From positions 1 to 64,000 of the forward strand of contig JALIZF010001696.1 of assembly GCA_029948255.1 (NCBI GenBank): 64,000 nt of DNA. The letters run 5' to 3'. A program made the translations under genes and the position numbers. Source of the DNA: Telmatactis stephensoni (lineage: Eukaryota > Cnidaria > Anthozoa > Actiniaria > Isophelliidae). Position 1 is the first letter of the stretch. Each line of letters starts with the position of its first letter. Shown one piece after another: positions 45,813-58,900 of the stretch. Under the pieces are notes generated by a model. The model saw only the letters and a list, made by a program, of their open reading frames with translations. It ran no database searches and was not told the origin of the DNA.

Positions 45813-46090
45813 AAATAATGTGCAATGCATTTCTAGACACCTGATCATAGTGAAAGTGAAGGTGTTTTCATATGGTAAGAATTTTTGCTAAAATTGTCAA
45901 TCACGCGATCAAATGAAATCATGGATTTCATGGTATCAGTATTTGGGTTTTAGAGGTAATGTTATTTTTTATTATAGTTTTAGTTTTCAAGCCTGGGTTT
46001 ATTTCATGATTAAATATATCATTCGGGATCAGTTTTCACACTAGAAGCCTGTTTTCTTTGGCGTGCTTGTGCGTGTTCCTGTTATGAAAA
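45805..46090 (+). repeat. Upstream module U5 (before gene 3)
   Basis: GCATTTCTAGACACCTGATC and AAGTGAAGGTGTTTTCATAT as in U4; about 0.7 kb before the gene 3 start, equivalent to U2 of gene 1. Confidence 0.55.
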
Positions 46091-46523
46091 GCCCAGCTAA
46101 GCCCTTGCCGTCCGAGTGCTTTCTGTTGTTTTCGGGTGCTCTAACTCAAATCCTTTTCACTGCTTTAGAGCGAGCCAAGTTTCTGTCCTCTACGGTCGTT
46201 AGTGCGCTCGATCTCAGAATATTCATTTTTCCTATATCACACCTAACTCGGATTATACCATATGTTTTAGAATTCTCAAATTTCTTGCCGCTTAATATAG
46301 ATGCTAGCATGAAATAGCAGTGTTAATATAAATTGTTAAGACCTCTAAAACCATAATGTCAAACATGGAACTAGAATAGAAAACCCCAAATTCTTCAATT
46401 GCAATCATTCCCAGGAGTATGAATTGAACAAAAGACATGGCAGCCATATTGGTGGTCTTGACAAAAGAAAACCAGCTTTAACTGTAATATTATAATGATC
46501 ATTTTTTTTTGTTAGGCTTTGTC

Positions 46524-46531
46524 TATAAATA
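46524..46531 (+). promoter_or_regulatory. TATA box of gene 3
   Basis: TATAAATA 92 bp before the first ATG, same context as gene 2. Confidence 0.75.
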
Positions 46532-46570
46532 CCAAGATACATCTAGGCTGAAGTCTCACACCAAACTTTC

Positions 46571-46599
46571 AAACGTTGTCACAATTAATTGTTACGTTT
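46571..46599 (+). promoter_or_regulatory. Near-palindrome in the gene 3 leader
   Basis: AAACGTTGTCACAATT followed by AATTGTTACGTTT, matching 27820-27847 apart from one inserted base and one other change. Confidence 0.4.
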
Positions 46600-46615
46600 G
46601 GTTTAAGTAACCTTA

Positions 46616-46709
46616 ATGATGAAGAAGATTCTTGTTGTGATATTTGTGGCTGTCACAACTGGTTTCTGCTTTGAAATAAGCAGAGATGATGTTGGAAGCC
46701 ATAATCCCT
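46616..46709 (+). CDS. Gene 3 exon 1: signal peptide
   Basis: MMKKILVVIFVAVTTGFC, then FEISRDDVGSHNP. Two in-frame ATGs as in gene 2. Phase 1 out at GTAAGT. Confidence 0.9.
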
Positions 46710-49700
46710 GTAAGTATTCTAGGTTTCTTATTCCTCTAGTACCTATTTATTAATTTTTATTTCACATCTACTGATTCTATTAAAAACCAGTTTGGTTGGT
46801 AGTTCCAACGGCCACAAATAACCCAAATTCTTTGAAGTGCACTAGCCAGTCATATTTCTTTTATATAGGAAATATTTGGGTTTATAAAATATTTGAGATA
46901 TAAGGCGCGCGCTGATTGGCTGGTTACTATGTTTTATGAGAGGAAAGAGACATGGCTGGCTCAAAAACCGTCGAGAAGATTTTATAAAATCAATATAAAA
47001 CGATCGCTTATGTCTCTGTACTGTGATATAAACACTGGAAGATGTAGAGCACTCGAAAAGCAAGAGAAACGCTCGGACACGCCTCGTGTTCCTAAGCTTG
47101 CTTTTCTCTTGCTCTACATCTTCCATCGTGTTTATATCACAATACAGACATGCGCGCGCGTTTTATATTCCTTAAACATATAGAGGAAGGTGTGTGTGTT
47201 TCATCAACTAGTTAAAGGGCTTCTGTCCGCCCCACTGTCCTTGTTTTGTCTACGGACTGTCTGGTACTCCGGTAAACTCACATTTCTTTTTTACCTAACA
47301 ATATTCGGAAGTATCCTATGGCAAAACGATTGCACTTTTTCTTCAGCACAATTTTCCTATTATAATTCTCATATTGAAACATTGGAGCATTTAACTTCTT
47401 CGTGGACTGTATTTATTCAATTATTTTTTTTATATTTTCATTAAAAACTGGTTAAAAAAAGGTCGTATAGGCCTACCAAAACGTACCTTGGAAAGCGTCA
47501 ATTTAAAAGCTGAAGCAACACTGATTGGGAAAAAAATATTTTAAAACAAACTTGTTTTTTCAACAAATATAGTTTATCTATCAATCCTATAGAAGTTTGT
47601 TATATATACTGGTCTATTGTAAAACTGTTTGGCACTTCGCAAACACATCAAAGGATGCGGTCAGTTACACGAACGATTTCGACATGCACAAGCACCTAAA
47701 GACAAGTAATAGAAAGAATTGATATGTTTGGGTGCTTTCCTACAAAGTACCGAGCCAATGCAAGTGGGACCCTGAACCAAAATTTCCTAATTCCTCGAAG
47801 CAAGCCTCATGAGGTCACTCCATTGGGACTTTACAGAAAAAAAGATCCTTGCACTCTTTGAACTTTAACATCATTAACACTCACGTGCACTGAACTGAAT
47901 TACGTTTTTTGAGTTATTGTCAGTATTTAAATAGCAGACGATTTTGAATAGATCACGAGAGAGGGGACGTATTTAGCAGCCTCGGGATCAGGTTGCAAGT
48001 CAGTACCAATAGATTCATGAGAAAGAAAAACACTCAGAGACATGGAGCACTCAGTTGAATACCATTTGGCTGTAAGTCTGTTTCTTCTTTATCTGAGTAA
48101 TAACCCTGTATCGTTTTCTTTGTGCCAGATAATTGCTTTGTGCTGCTTTTTAATTTCATTTCTCCCTCCCCGTTCGCTGGATTGCTGATCAATTAAAATT
48201 GGCTTTTTTTGTACGTGTATCGTATCAACAAGACCGTTTTTCCACCACAAGACAAGATTTTATAGACTATGATTTGTTCTAAAAGATTTTTGTCGTCTCA
48301 GCTATTACTACCGCCCTAATTAACTGGACGAAAAATAAGAGAGGAGACGAGAGAAAAAGAGAGGAGAGGAGAACAGAGCAGATTGAGATGGATATCGATT
48401 CAGCCTAACATTTTCCTCCGGTGTTTACAATAACCGGTACGGTGAGTAGTCATCAGTTTTTGTTTTTGTTTTTTTACACTTTTATTTTTAACAATTTCAG
48501 CTAATGAAATATGTCCAAAGGTCGAGAAGTATAAATCCAAGGCAGAGTGCAATGAATTACAAGAGCGCTGTCAAAAATGTGGTAAAGTCCAGAGATGTTG
48601 CCCAACAGAAAACTGCTACTTATCCTGCCAAAATACTGTTCAAGCAGGTATTGATCTTGTTATATATACCGGGCTGGAATGGTTCCATAATGTCTCATTT
48701 TGGTTTAACTTGGTATTTTATTCAAACTTCTTGAAATTCGGAGATTAAAGAGCTCACAAAACTTCAAAATTTGTTCATTATGTTATTCTGGTTTTTTACG
48801 TTTTTGGTGGGAACACAAAATCATTTTTTTTCCGGAAAATTTTTAAATTGGCCTATTGATACAAAGGTTTCACATGCTCTGTGTGAGTACAGGGGTAATA
48901 TGAGTTGGGGTCGTTGGGCTTCCTGTGGTAGCGATCTCTTGGCAACGGTCTTGCATATGTGTTTGAATTCTCTCTTCTAAATCGAAGATATTTAATGTTG
49001 AAATTTCAAAAATGACAATTAGATAATGCTTAATAGTCATTGAACACTTCTAGCGTAGTTATATTCCTTTTGGATCCCGTTTTAGTGGATTTTTGGAGCT
49101 TTGAGTTTTGACCCCGTTGTCTGTTTAACTGTTTTTTTTTTTTTTTTGATACCTTTTATTGACACGCCCATCTTATGAGGGGAAAATAAAAATCCGACGA
49201 CAATCCCCCAACAGAATCGTTATTGCTATAAACATTTCTACCTGGACTCCTTAAGATTATGTGCGAGAATGTAGAAAATACTTTGCATATTTTGTGACCT
49301 ATCTATTTGTTTTACAGAGGTTTGTGTCACTCCTGTGGATTTGATGCTAATCCTAGATAGATCTGGAAGCATTTTGCGTCAGTGGGACAACGTTAAGCAA
49401 TTCGCCAAAAACTTAACTGATCAGTATGACGTATCAAAAGATGGAACTCATGTTTCCATCATAACATTCAGTACTCCTGATGATCAACATGTTGATGTTG
49501 CTTTTGATACCTATGAAGGAGTACAAATAAACAACGTGAACATCAAACGTGATATCGACATCTTAAAAGAACCAGCTGAGACTGGTAACACATACATCGA
49601 TATGGCTTTTGATAAGGCAAATGAGTATTTCACTGAGGAGAAGGGTATGCGATCCAATGTGACTAAGGTAGGTGACGTTTTTGAAGATTTTGAGTAATTT

Positions 49701-52700
49701 GTATATGTGATATAAGAAAAGAAACCCATACTAAAATTAATGGTTGCGGCGATCGAATGTTCCCCCTGAAAGCACGGGTCTTATGAGTTCGAAACTGGCA
49801 CCCGGACTCGACAAGGCTAACGCGAGCCAAAGCGCTGGCATCAAGCCCGAGTCTCTGGGAATTCGCGATACTCTAGATCTAAAATTAACTATTAAGAAAA
49901 CCTTTGGGACTTAATCCTGGATCAACACTAATTGTTAAAATTTCCGGTAAAGTGAGCGCGCTAATCATTGTGAAGCCAACATCTGACCAAGTCATGTGCT
50001 CAATATATTTTTTGGTCTTTTTTTCTGGAAAAAGTACTATTTCTTTTCATTCAACTTTACCTTAAAAATCACCCTTCGAACAGCCTGGTCCCGGTTTGCA
50101 CACTGTTCAAGTATATTCAAATGAGAAAAGAGACAATGTTTAAGTGAAGGGAGAGTGTAAATATTAGCTTAGTTGTTGATTTTGTTTTCACAGCTTTGTG
50201 TTCTTCTTACTGATGGCAAGCAAAGCAGTAATGCTAAACCCTCTATCAATTCTCAGAAACTTAAGGACAAGGGCGTAACAGTTTTTGCTTTTGGATTTGG
50301 AACGGAAGAAGCTGTTGATGAAAATCAACTGAAGAAGATCGCCAGCTCTCCAGACAAAGCTGCAAGGTCGAAAAATATAATTACACTGATTGATATGGTG
50401 ATAAATATGACGAACGAGAAATGTCCAGGTAGGTGTGGCATGTATAATAATAATGTCTGAGGTCTTCTAGTGCTTGAGCAAATTGGAGGTACGCTGCTCG
50501 AGCTCGTACAACAGACATTCAAATAATCTATGGATACAGCCCTCAGCTCGCTAGCTCGCTTTTACTGAGGGAGGAAAACCGGTAGACCTTCGAAACAATC
50601 AAGATTAACGAACTTACAAACTCAAGTCATATGTGAAGGCCCAAACAATAAAATGTAGTGGTTGCATATGAAATTCTCCACTTAATTGGCTTTTTCTTGG
50701 GTCATAGTTTTACCCTGTGCCGGCATTTCGCATATGGCATCTCCTCGCCATGTGTTAATCAAATTGTGTGTGTATTTATGAAATTATGTAGATACAAAGA
50801 TAGCAAATAAAACATCTTGGTTTTTAAGTTGACGATATATCAACTTATTTATAACTAACCTGCTGGCGGATAAAATTTTTAAACGTCACGCTGAATTAGA
50901 AAAAAACACTGTCATAGTAGTGATTAGGTCGTTAATGGCATGTTATATTGTATTCATGCCGTTTGCTGCCCTAGTTCGTAAACTTAGTCCTTTCATTATA
51001 TTACAACCAGCCTAAATACACAACTTAATTACTCAACCGCCTATAAAACTTCACTTAACTTAAATAAACTTTAAATTTTTTTAACCATTGGAAAAAATGT
51101 AAGACCACAGAAAATAGAAAACAAATGATAAAAATACAGTTAAAACTTTAGGAGCGTTTTTCTGCTGCTTGTTTGCCTAAATATTGATATTTCTAACATA
51201 AACACTAAAACTAACTACTATTGTTAATTTCTACTTTTACAGCCCAGCCGAATCCAAAGCTTGGTAAGTAATCAACTTGATTCTATGTCACATTATAATT
51301 CGTGATCATACTATTCACATTTATATTGACGTACACAAAAAATGAAAGATGATGGAGAAAATCATATTGTCTGCTTTTTTACGTTTGGTCTTGCCTTTTT
51401 GATGTGAGTCATTTTGCGTTTGCCTTAATTGGAAAGGCCATGCTTATCCTTAAAGTGCCAGACGCGCAACGTCAAGCGAGAAGAGCCGGCAGATGAAGCT
51501 GTACGTGAAGTTTAAGTTATTTATTCATTCACCAATCCACCATCCATATGCATTCATCCATCAAGTGTCCCTGATGTAATCATGCATATTCCCATATTCC
51601 AAGGGTTCAAAGGCAAAATAAATAAACAAATAAATGAAAATAAATCAGGGTGGGAAAGAAAAACCTTAGGGGTTAAGGAAGCTCTGGCAACCTAAAAAAC
51701 ACTTCATTGCAGATGAACTAAACCAATGTACAAAACACTCTTACGAAGCTACACAGTTAGAGCTATACAAGGAATGTCTGCCTCAGAGAAAACTTACTTA
51801 ATTTGTTTCTTCAATGATAGAGTTTGATAACTTAGTTTGTTTTGATATCATTTTAGTTTGTGTCCTAACCGACAATAAAAGTGTACTAGTTTTACTACTG
51901 GCGAATATATAAAGGATAATTAAAGTCCATGTTCATACGTTACAAAAGAACAAAGCATTTTCTCTATCTAAGAAACATGTTTTGCGTTTCGATTGCAGAG
52001 GTGAAAGACCTAGCACCCTTTTACTTGGTTCTATAGCATTTTCTTTTATTCGTTTTTCAGTTCCCTGTCCTGTTGACGTTGCGTTGATTCTTGATTCTTC
52101 TAACAGCATTGGTAAGCGAACGTGGAACGAAACAAAGACCTTCTGCAAGCGTATAGTTAATTCTTTTACAATCGGCCCCAAATACAGTCACGTGGCCATC
52201 ATTCGGTACAATACAGATCCCAAACTCGTGATGAGCTTCAACGAAGGACAGCAAAGCAATAGAGATGTCATTCGACGCATTGACAAGTTAGAGAAATACA
52301 AATATACTAAAGCGAACTATTCCAAAGGACTCACTTTCATCGATAAGGCGCTTAAGATGGCGAACAGCCAGGTATTCACAGAAGCAGGTGGTATGAGAAG
52401 CGATGTTAAAAAGGTAATTAATAGACTTTTATACTAGTTGCGTTCCTGTAAAAACGTAACGACAGTACCTAGGCAAGCCCTAGTTTCCATGCAAGGTGTC
52501 GCTATACTATGCTTATGCTTACATATTCCATCTTCCGTGTCGTAATCAAAAGTTAGCATGGCACATGGTTCTACTAAGCTGTAAGAGTGCAACTGGTCAC
52601 AATACAATTCCTGGGTTTCATATGACGTCACTGTCAATTGTCCTGGAATTTCCATCATCTGAAAGACAAGTTTTTAATAGAATATTCTCTGGTTGAGCAC

Positions 52701-52850
52701 ATGGTGGTCAAACAGATAGCAGATCATGAGATTCATCAGCTGTTTGAAACAGCAATAGCGGAGCGCGTCAATGACATCACAACTCAGGCAAACAAACCAC
52801 ATGTTTCTTACATGTTTTTAATTTTGAAATTTTGGTTTGGGCTAGGTATT

Positions 52851-52909
<59 letters not shown>

Positions 52910-55900
52910 AAATAAGCAATGTTTTCACTGGAGCAAGGATGGTGCAGTTTGGTAATGCGCAGGTTTCGTTCGGTGCGAGAGGTTCCGACGGTTCCATTAC
53001 CAGTTAATTATCTTACATCCTTGTTTCGACTTCTTTCATTTCTGTGTAGCTTTTATTAGCTTTAAATATCCATGGATTGAAACCGCGGAGCAGTGATGGA
53101 GAGAGGGGAGTAAAATGAGCGCACCGTTGGCCTTAAGTTTAATAGTCAATTTGTGACTATTACCCAGCTACCGATGTAAAATAAAGGCTCTTGACCTCTT
53201 TACCTTTTATGGTGAAATGTATGTTTCTCCATATCATTTTCGGTACGATTACAGTTTCGTGCTCTCTGTCTGTGTCATGCATCTCTTATACGCAGACCGA
53301 GGTACTGCGCTAAACATCCATTTTGAAGGATCATAATATTACTTTTTATAAAAACACTAAGCAACTAAAGAAAATGCTGGTCCTCATTAACCTCCCAACC
53401 ACTTATAACCTACCAGCAAACTATACAACACATAACGCTCAAATAATTAAGCACGTCATAATATAAACAATAAAACAAGCAAATAAGCAGGCGAACAACT
53501 GGCTCTTACTGCTCCGGCGTCGTTTTTGCGTTGAATCTAGGAGAGGGAATGGAATAGACATGCAGGAGGGCCTTTTCTCAAGTTATGTTTTTCCTAATTA
53601 TTAGACAGATAATTTTGTTTCTTCCACGTTGGTTTTACTGTTTATTCCAAGCTTTCGGACCTTCCGTCCATCAGGGAATGAATAACGATCTAAAGTATTT
53701 ATTTGTAAAACTTAGCTTTAGATCGTTAGATGATGGACGGAAGGTTCGAAAGCTTGGAATAAACAGTAAAACCAACGTGGAAGGAACAAAATTATCTGTC
53801 TAATTATGATTCCCACGTATCGGCAAAGAAATTCTAGATTATTTTTTTTCCTCTTCTTTTCTGAAACAGGTGTGTATCCTCATGACAGACGGAATGCAAA
53901 CCGACTTCAAAGTTCACTATACACCACCCCATAAAGCAGTCGTTCCACTAAAGAGAAAAGAGGTGGAAGTGTTTGCTATTGGACTTACAGGCGATATTGA
54001 TGTAGACGAGTTGGTCAAAACAGCTAGCGGACCTGACCATTGTTACTCTACCGAATATTTATATGAATTAGAGAGGAAGGCAAACGAGATCAGCAAGAAC
54101 TGCAACGGTAGGCACATTAAAAATTGAATCTGATTCATACCTACCTCATTCCATGAGTCGTCGTTTTTGCTCTTTTGCACTGGTACGTCGCGCAACTAGC
54201 GAGTCGGCGTGTGAGCGAGCACAACAAGATCAGAAGCCCAACTCAGTATGGCCGAGCAAGCAGATCAACCGACTTATGGAATCAGTCTAACTTTGATACC
54301 GATCGGCCGGGACTGACCTCTGCTCCGATCCTTAAGACACCAACTTTACGTCAAATGAATCGAAATGTCACAATGATTTGGGTTCACATGGCTAAATGAA
54401 GTCAGAGATGAACCCCATCATGAGCAATCTGTTTCTATTACACATAATACTAAACATTAGGTACTACCTAATAGCGGAGCTCCCATTTCTATGTTCTTGA
54501 TTCAAATGAATTGGGATTCCTGTGTTAATTGCCCCAATTGTAAAGGTCTTGAAAGATGAAAAAGTTGAAATGAAGATTATGAAAATGAAAATTAAGGCAT
54601 TTGCTTTGGTTTGTATATACTCTCTCCCTTTGGTCTCCTGTGAATTGTATGGGCTTGTAAGCTTGAAGTGACCTTTATTATAGTATATTTCAATGTTCAG
54701 ATACGGCTGTCAGATTTCATAATTGACTTTGTAGTGGTTCATAATTCTCAGGAATAGAAAGCAAAAATCTCCAAAACCTTATTTCATTGATACAAATAAT
54801 TAACCCTTTTCAACATCCTGGATATTGCAGAACTACATCTCTTGATTTGCTTGTTTTCACTATATTGTGACATCTTGGTTTTTTTTTTTTTTTTGTGGTT
54901 TAGTGTTGTTGTTGTTGTTGTTGTTTTGTTTTGTATTTTTAATGACACACTAGGTGAATACTTGTCTCTTCCAGATTACACTGATAATACAATTTAAAGT
55001 GATGATAAAAACAGCTACTTGACACAACAAGAAAACAAGGAATTACTGAAGTATTTTCAATTTGCATTTACTAGTAAGGTCTCATATGGGCTCAAGGAGC
55101 AACTTCATGCTCAATGGTAAAACAACTCTATTTTGCATGCAAATTCTTTCCTTTTTCCTGTCATTAGTCAATCAGTTTCATTAAATTCCAGACCGTTCCA
55201 AACTTGAACTGTATATACACATTATCCGGGTTGAAATGAGTTCAAAATCAATTTTTTATAAATTTTATTATTAAAAGTAGTGCAAAAAGTTCACTGTAAA
55301 ACAATGTCATTATACATTTATTACTTGAGGGTTTGTCTAAACTTAGCCACAGTTCAACGTGCATAAGCGTCTATTTTTTCAAAGTCATCAGTCCCAAATA
55401 AAAGATAAATGATCAAATATAGGTACAACGGACTTTTTGACATCAGATTTTTTTCTCTCAGGGTCTTTACCTTGAAGTGCTTTCCTTGTTGTCTTTCGAA
55501 GCGTAGTCCTCAGTCCTTGTTTCACACTCGATGCAGACGATTCTTAATTTTCAACTTTGGCTAGATTTTTAAGCAGCTTTACTGAAGGCATCTTCACGAA
55601 ACGAAGAATACACAATCCTCAATGACTCATTCCTTATGAGAAGTTTTTTGAAGCTACGAATCCAACTAAAAAGTCGTCCAGTTTTGTAAATGTTCTCTGT
55701 GTCCTTCGTCTTTCGAGCAGTTTTTGAAACGACACCGGGCCCGAAAAAAATTCAAACGTACGGGTTTTTTTGCTTTAACTCGTCAAGATTAGCACCGATT
55801 AATGATCATGAAAATCGCTAAATTTTTACGAGGTTTTCAGAATGATATTTTTAAGTTTTGCAAGTTTAAAACAGCAAGGAAACTTGTAAATTTTCAGTTT

Positions 55901-58900
55901 TCAAAGTGTCAGCGCGCGTCAAGTTGGCGCCAAAAAGCAATCAGCCAATCAGCATCGCGATGGGCACGGACCGGACGGACGGACGACGGAAGTGACGTAT
56001 ACTCAAGCCATGAAAAATCAACTCGATGGGTTACATTTTTTCTGAAAGTATGGTGCTCCGCTCGCGCGGGCCTTCGGCCCGCGCGGGAGCTCCGCTATAA
56101 AACGGGTATTACATGGGCTGCGCTATGTTGGCTGTGGACAGAGACATTTTGGCCACCGCTTATCAACTAAATTAACAAATGATAAAGATCAATGACCTTA
56201 AAAATCGTTTCAACACCACCAAAACGTCACGAAATTGAGTCTACCATGAGGCGGCCCCACCCAAATGCCAATGTAAAAAACCGTCGAGTATGGTATAAAA
56301 TTGAAGCGCAAAAGTGTACGTATATCAGATCATGATAATAAAATATCAAGATCAATCCCTACATGAGCTTTCGTTTTGCAGAGTGGTGCCACTAACAAAG
56401 CTAATGACACACGTATCAAGAAAGCGATCGCGATCTACCATTGCAACTGATCAGGGATTGGATAGGTTGTGTGTTGTTTCTTTCAGCGATGTCGGGGGTT
56501 CGAGACCTTGTTGAACCAACACTAGTGACTGGTTGTCTGTGTTTAAACCGAAGACACCTTCGGGAAGAGTTTTATCAGACAATAGGCTGATATATATTGA
56601 ACTGCTCAAGTTTTTATTTTAAAACGATAGATTTAGACTGCAATCATCATCTCTTTTGAAAAAATAACGATAATTCAGTTATTGAAAACAAAGACAACAT
56701 TGAGAAGAATCTAAAATATATATATACTGAAAGGACGGTTTCGTAAGCTACAAAAATTATTCAAAGTGTGCAATGAATCCATGGTCGGACAGGCCTTAAA
56801 CTATAAAACCAGACGAATATCATCAGTAAAAAAGTAAAGATGACCAAAAAAAATAGGTTTAAGCTTTTCAATGTTTTTTCTTTTGCATAACTGTAGAATT
56901 TTATGTATAACATAAATTACATTACATTCTTATAACTATTATTTATTCCACTTTTGCAGCGAAACCAGCTCCTCCGCCTACCGCCAAATCTTTAAAGGAA
57001 GGTTAGCAATTATTTGGTTTGTTTGTTGGTTGGTTGGTTGAGTATATATTGAGTGGTATATATATTGATATAGCAATTTTATGTTGATACGACATGTTTA
57101 GGGATTTCTGACTTGGCTGTTCCATGATTTCAAACAGGACGTCAATGATTTTTAATCTACAAATGCATGTGTAATGATGCAACTTTCATTTGTTTCACAG
57201 AAGTTTGTACCGTTCCTGTTGATTTGATGCTAATTTTAGATAGATCTGGAAGCATTAAGTATTACTGGCCAGACGTAAAGCGTTTCGCCAAAGCTGTAAC
57301 TGATCAGTTTGCCATTTCAAAAGATGGAACTCACGTTGCAATCATCACTTTCTCTGGCAAATACAGTGGAGACACAATAGTCGAAATGAGTTTTGATGCC
57401 TACAAACGATCACAGATAACAAATGCAGATGTCCAGGGTGCAATCGACATCTTGAAACCACCGAAAGATGGTCTAACGTATATCAATTTGGCCTTTGATA
57501 AAGCCAATGACCTTTTCACTAAAAAGATGGGCATGAGAGCAGATATGAAAAAGGTACGTAAACCAAGTGTTTGAAATCGCACCATCAAGCCATCATGCAT
57601 CAGCCTTAGCTGAAATCAGTAGCTATAAATAAATAAAATAAGAATTTAGATAAAATTTTATGCAATAAACCTCCAAAATAAAATTCTATGTTATATCTTT
57701 TAATTGTCATGTGAAAAAAGCGATATATCCAATCAGCGTCGCGTATATATAGCACTTTTCATATGTGAGAAATATAACCAATCAGAATTGAGGACTGAGA
57801 TTGAGAATTCCAACCAATCAGGAAACGTGATAAACACTTGATAATTGACTTTACCGTCTTTACCGGCCAAAGAACCAGAGTTGTTTTTGTTTGTCTATAG
57901 TCATGAATGGCGGACTGTGCAAATATGCCTTTTTCCGATACTTACTTTACTTTTCTTATGTCCGTTATTAGTATTTGAGCTGAGAAAAATGTTTGCGTTA
58001 TACTGTTGTAGTTTTCTGAATAGTTGATTTTACAGGAGATTTTCAACTTTGTAGTTTTGGCTTCGACCGGGGAATGACGGCGACGTTCCTTGTGCTAGTA
58101 TGAATCGTTCTAAAACCCTTTCTGACTGAAATTTGTTAGAAGAATAGCTTAGACAAAGTCAATTAAAAAAAAAAGAAAATACTTTTGTAGACTTACAGTG
58201 AGTACTTTTATAGGCTTTTTGTGAAGTCTTTGCATGCAGCTTACTGTGTTAAGATCGCGTTGTACGAGGTGTCATGTACTCTCAAAAATAAATTTTGTGG
58301 ATCAATTAAACAAAATTTGAAAATAATTGGTTAGACAAAGGCAACAATAGTGATTAAGACTATAAGTGATCCTTTTCTTTTTGGTTGCAAAACTTTAAAA
58401 GCTCAATGGAACCAGCGTCCGACTATAAACTTAATGATGTTTGGTTTGATGATGAAATTTTCAAAACAATCTGTGTTATATGTGTAATATACAAATCATA
58501 TCATAGAAGGTGCTTCGTACAGGTTACTCACGAGTTGTTTATGTCAAAGCACGAACGAGCGAGATAAACATGTATATGTACATCTAACTTTCTATGAAGC
58601 ATATTCTTAGGGAAAATTACCAATCCTCATTATTTGCATCTATCATCTTTTATTGCAGCTTTGCATCCTTCTTACTGATGGCAATCAAACCCATAGCGAC
58701 AAGATTGATCCCTCAGAAAATGCTCAGAAACTAAAGGACAAGGGCGTAACAGTTCTTGCTTTTGGATTTGGGGACAAAGCAGCAGTTGATGAAGCTCAAC
58801 TGCAGAAAATTGCCTCCTCTGAAACCCTTGCCACTCGTTCGAAAGATTTCGAAGTACTGATCAACACAGTGAAAAAGGTGTCTAGGGAAAAATGTCAAAG

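Larger units (their letters stand above)
54108..56959. other. Gene 3 intron 7
   Basis: 2.85 kb. Contains a possible alternative terminal exon (54975-54997), poly-T and TTG runs at 54880-54935, a GC-rich hairpin (56056-56096) and a SINE fragment (56464-56600). The frame 55802-56170 spans the GC-rich part and has no recognisable domain. Confidence 0.5.

Noticed and set aside
48504..48734. 76-aa frame over the gene 3 8-Cys exon
   Set aside because: Out of frame with the phase-1 splice; the correct frame is the one shared with gene 2.
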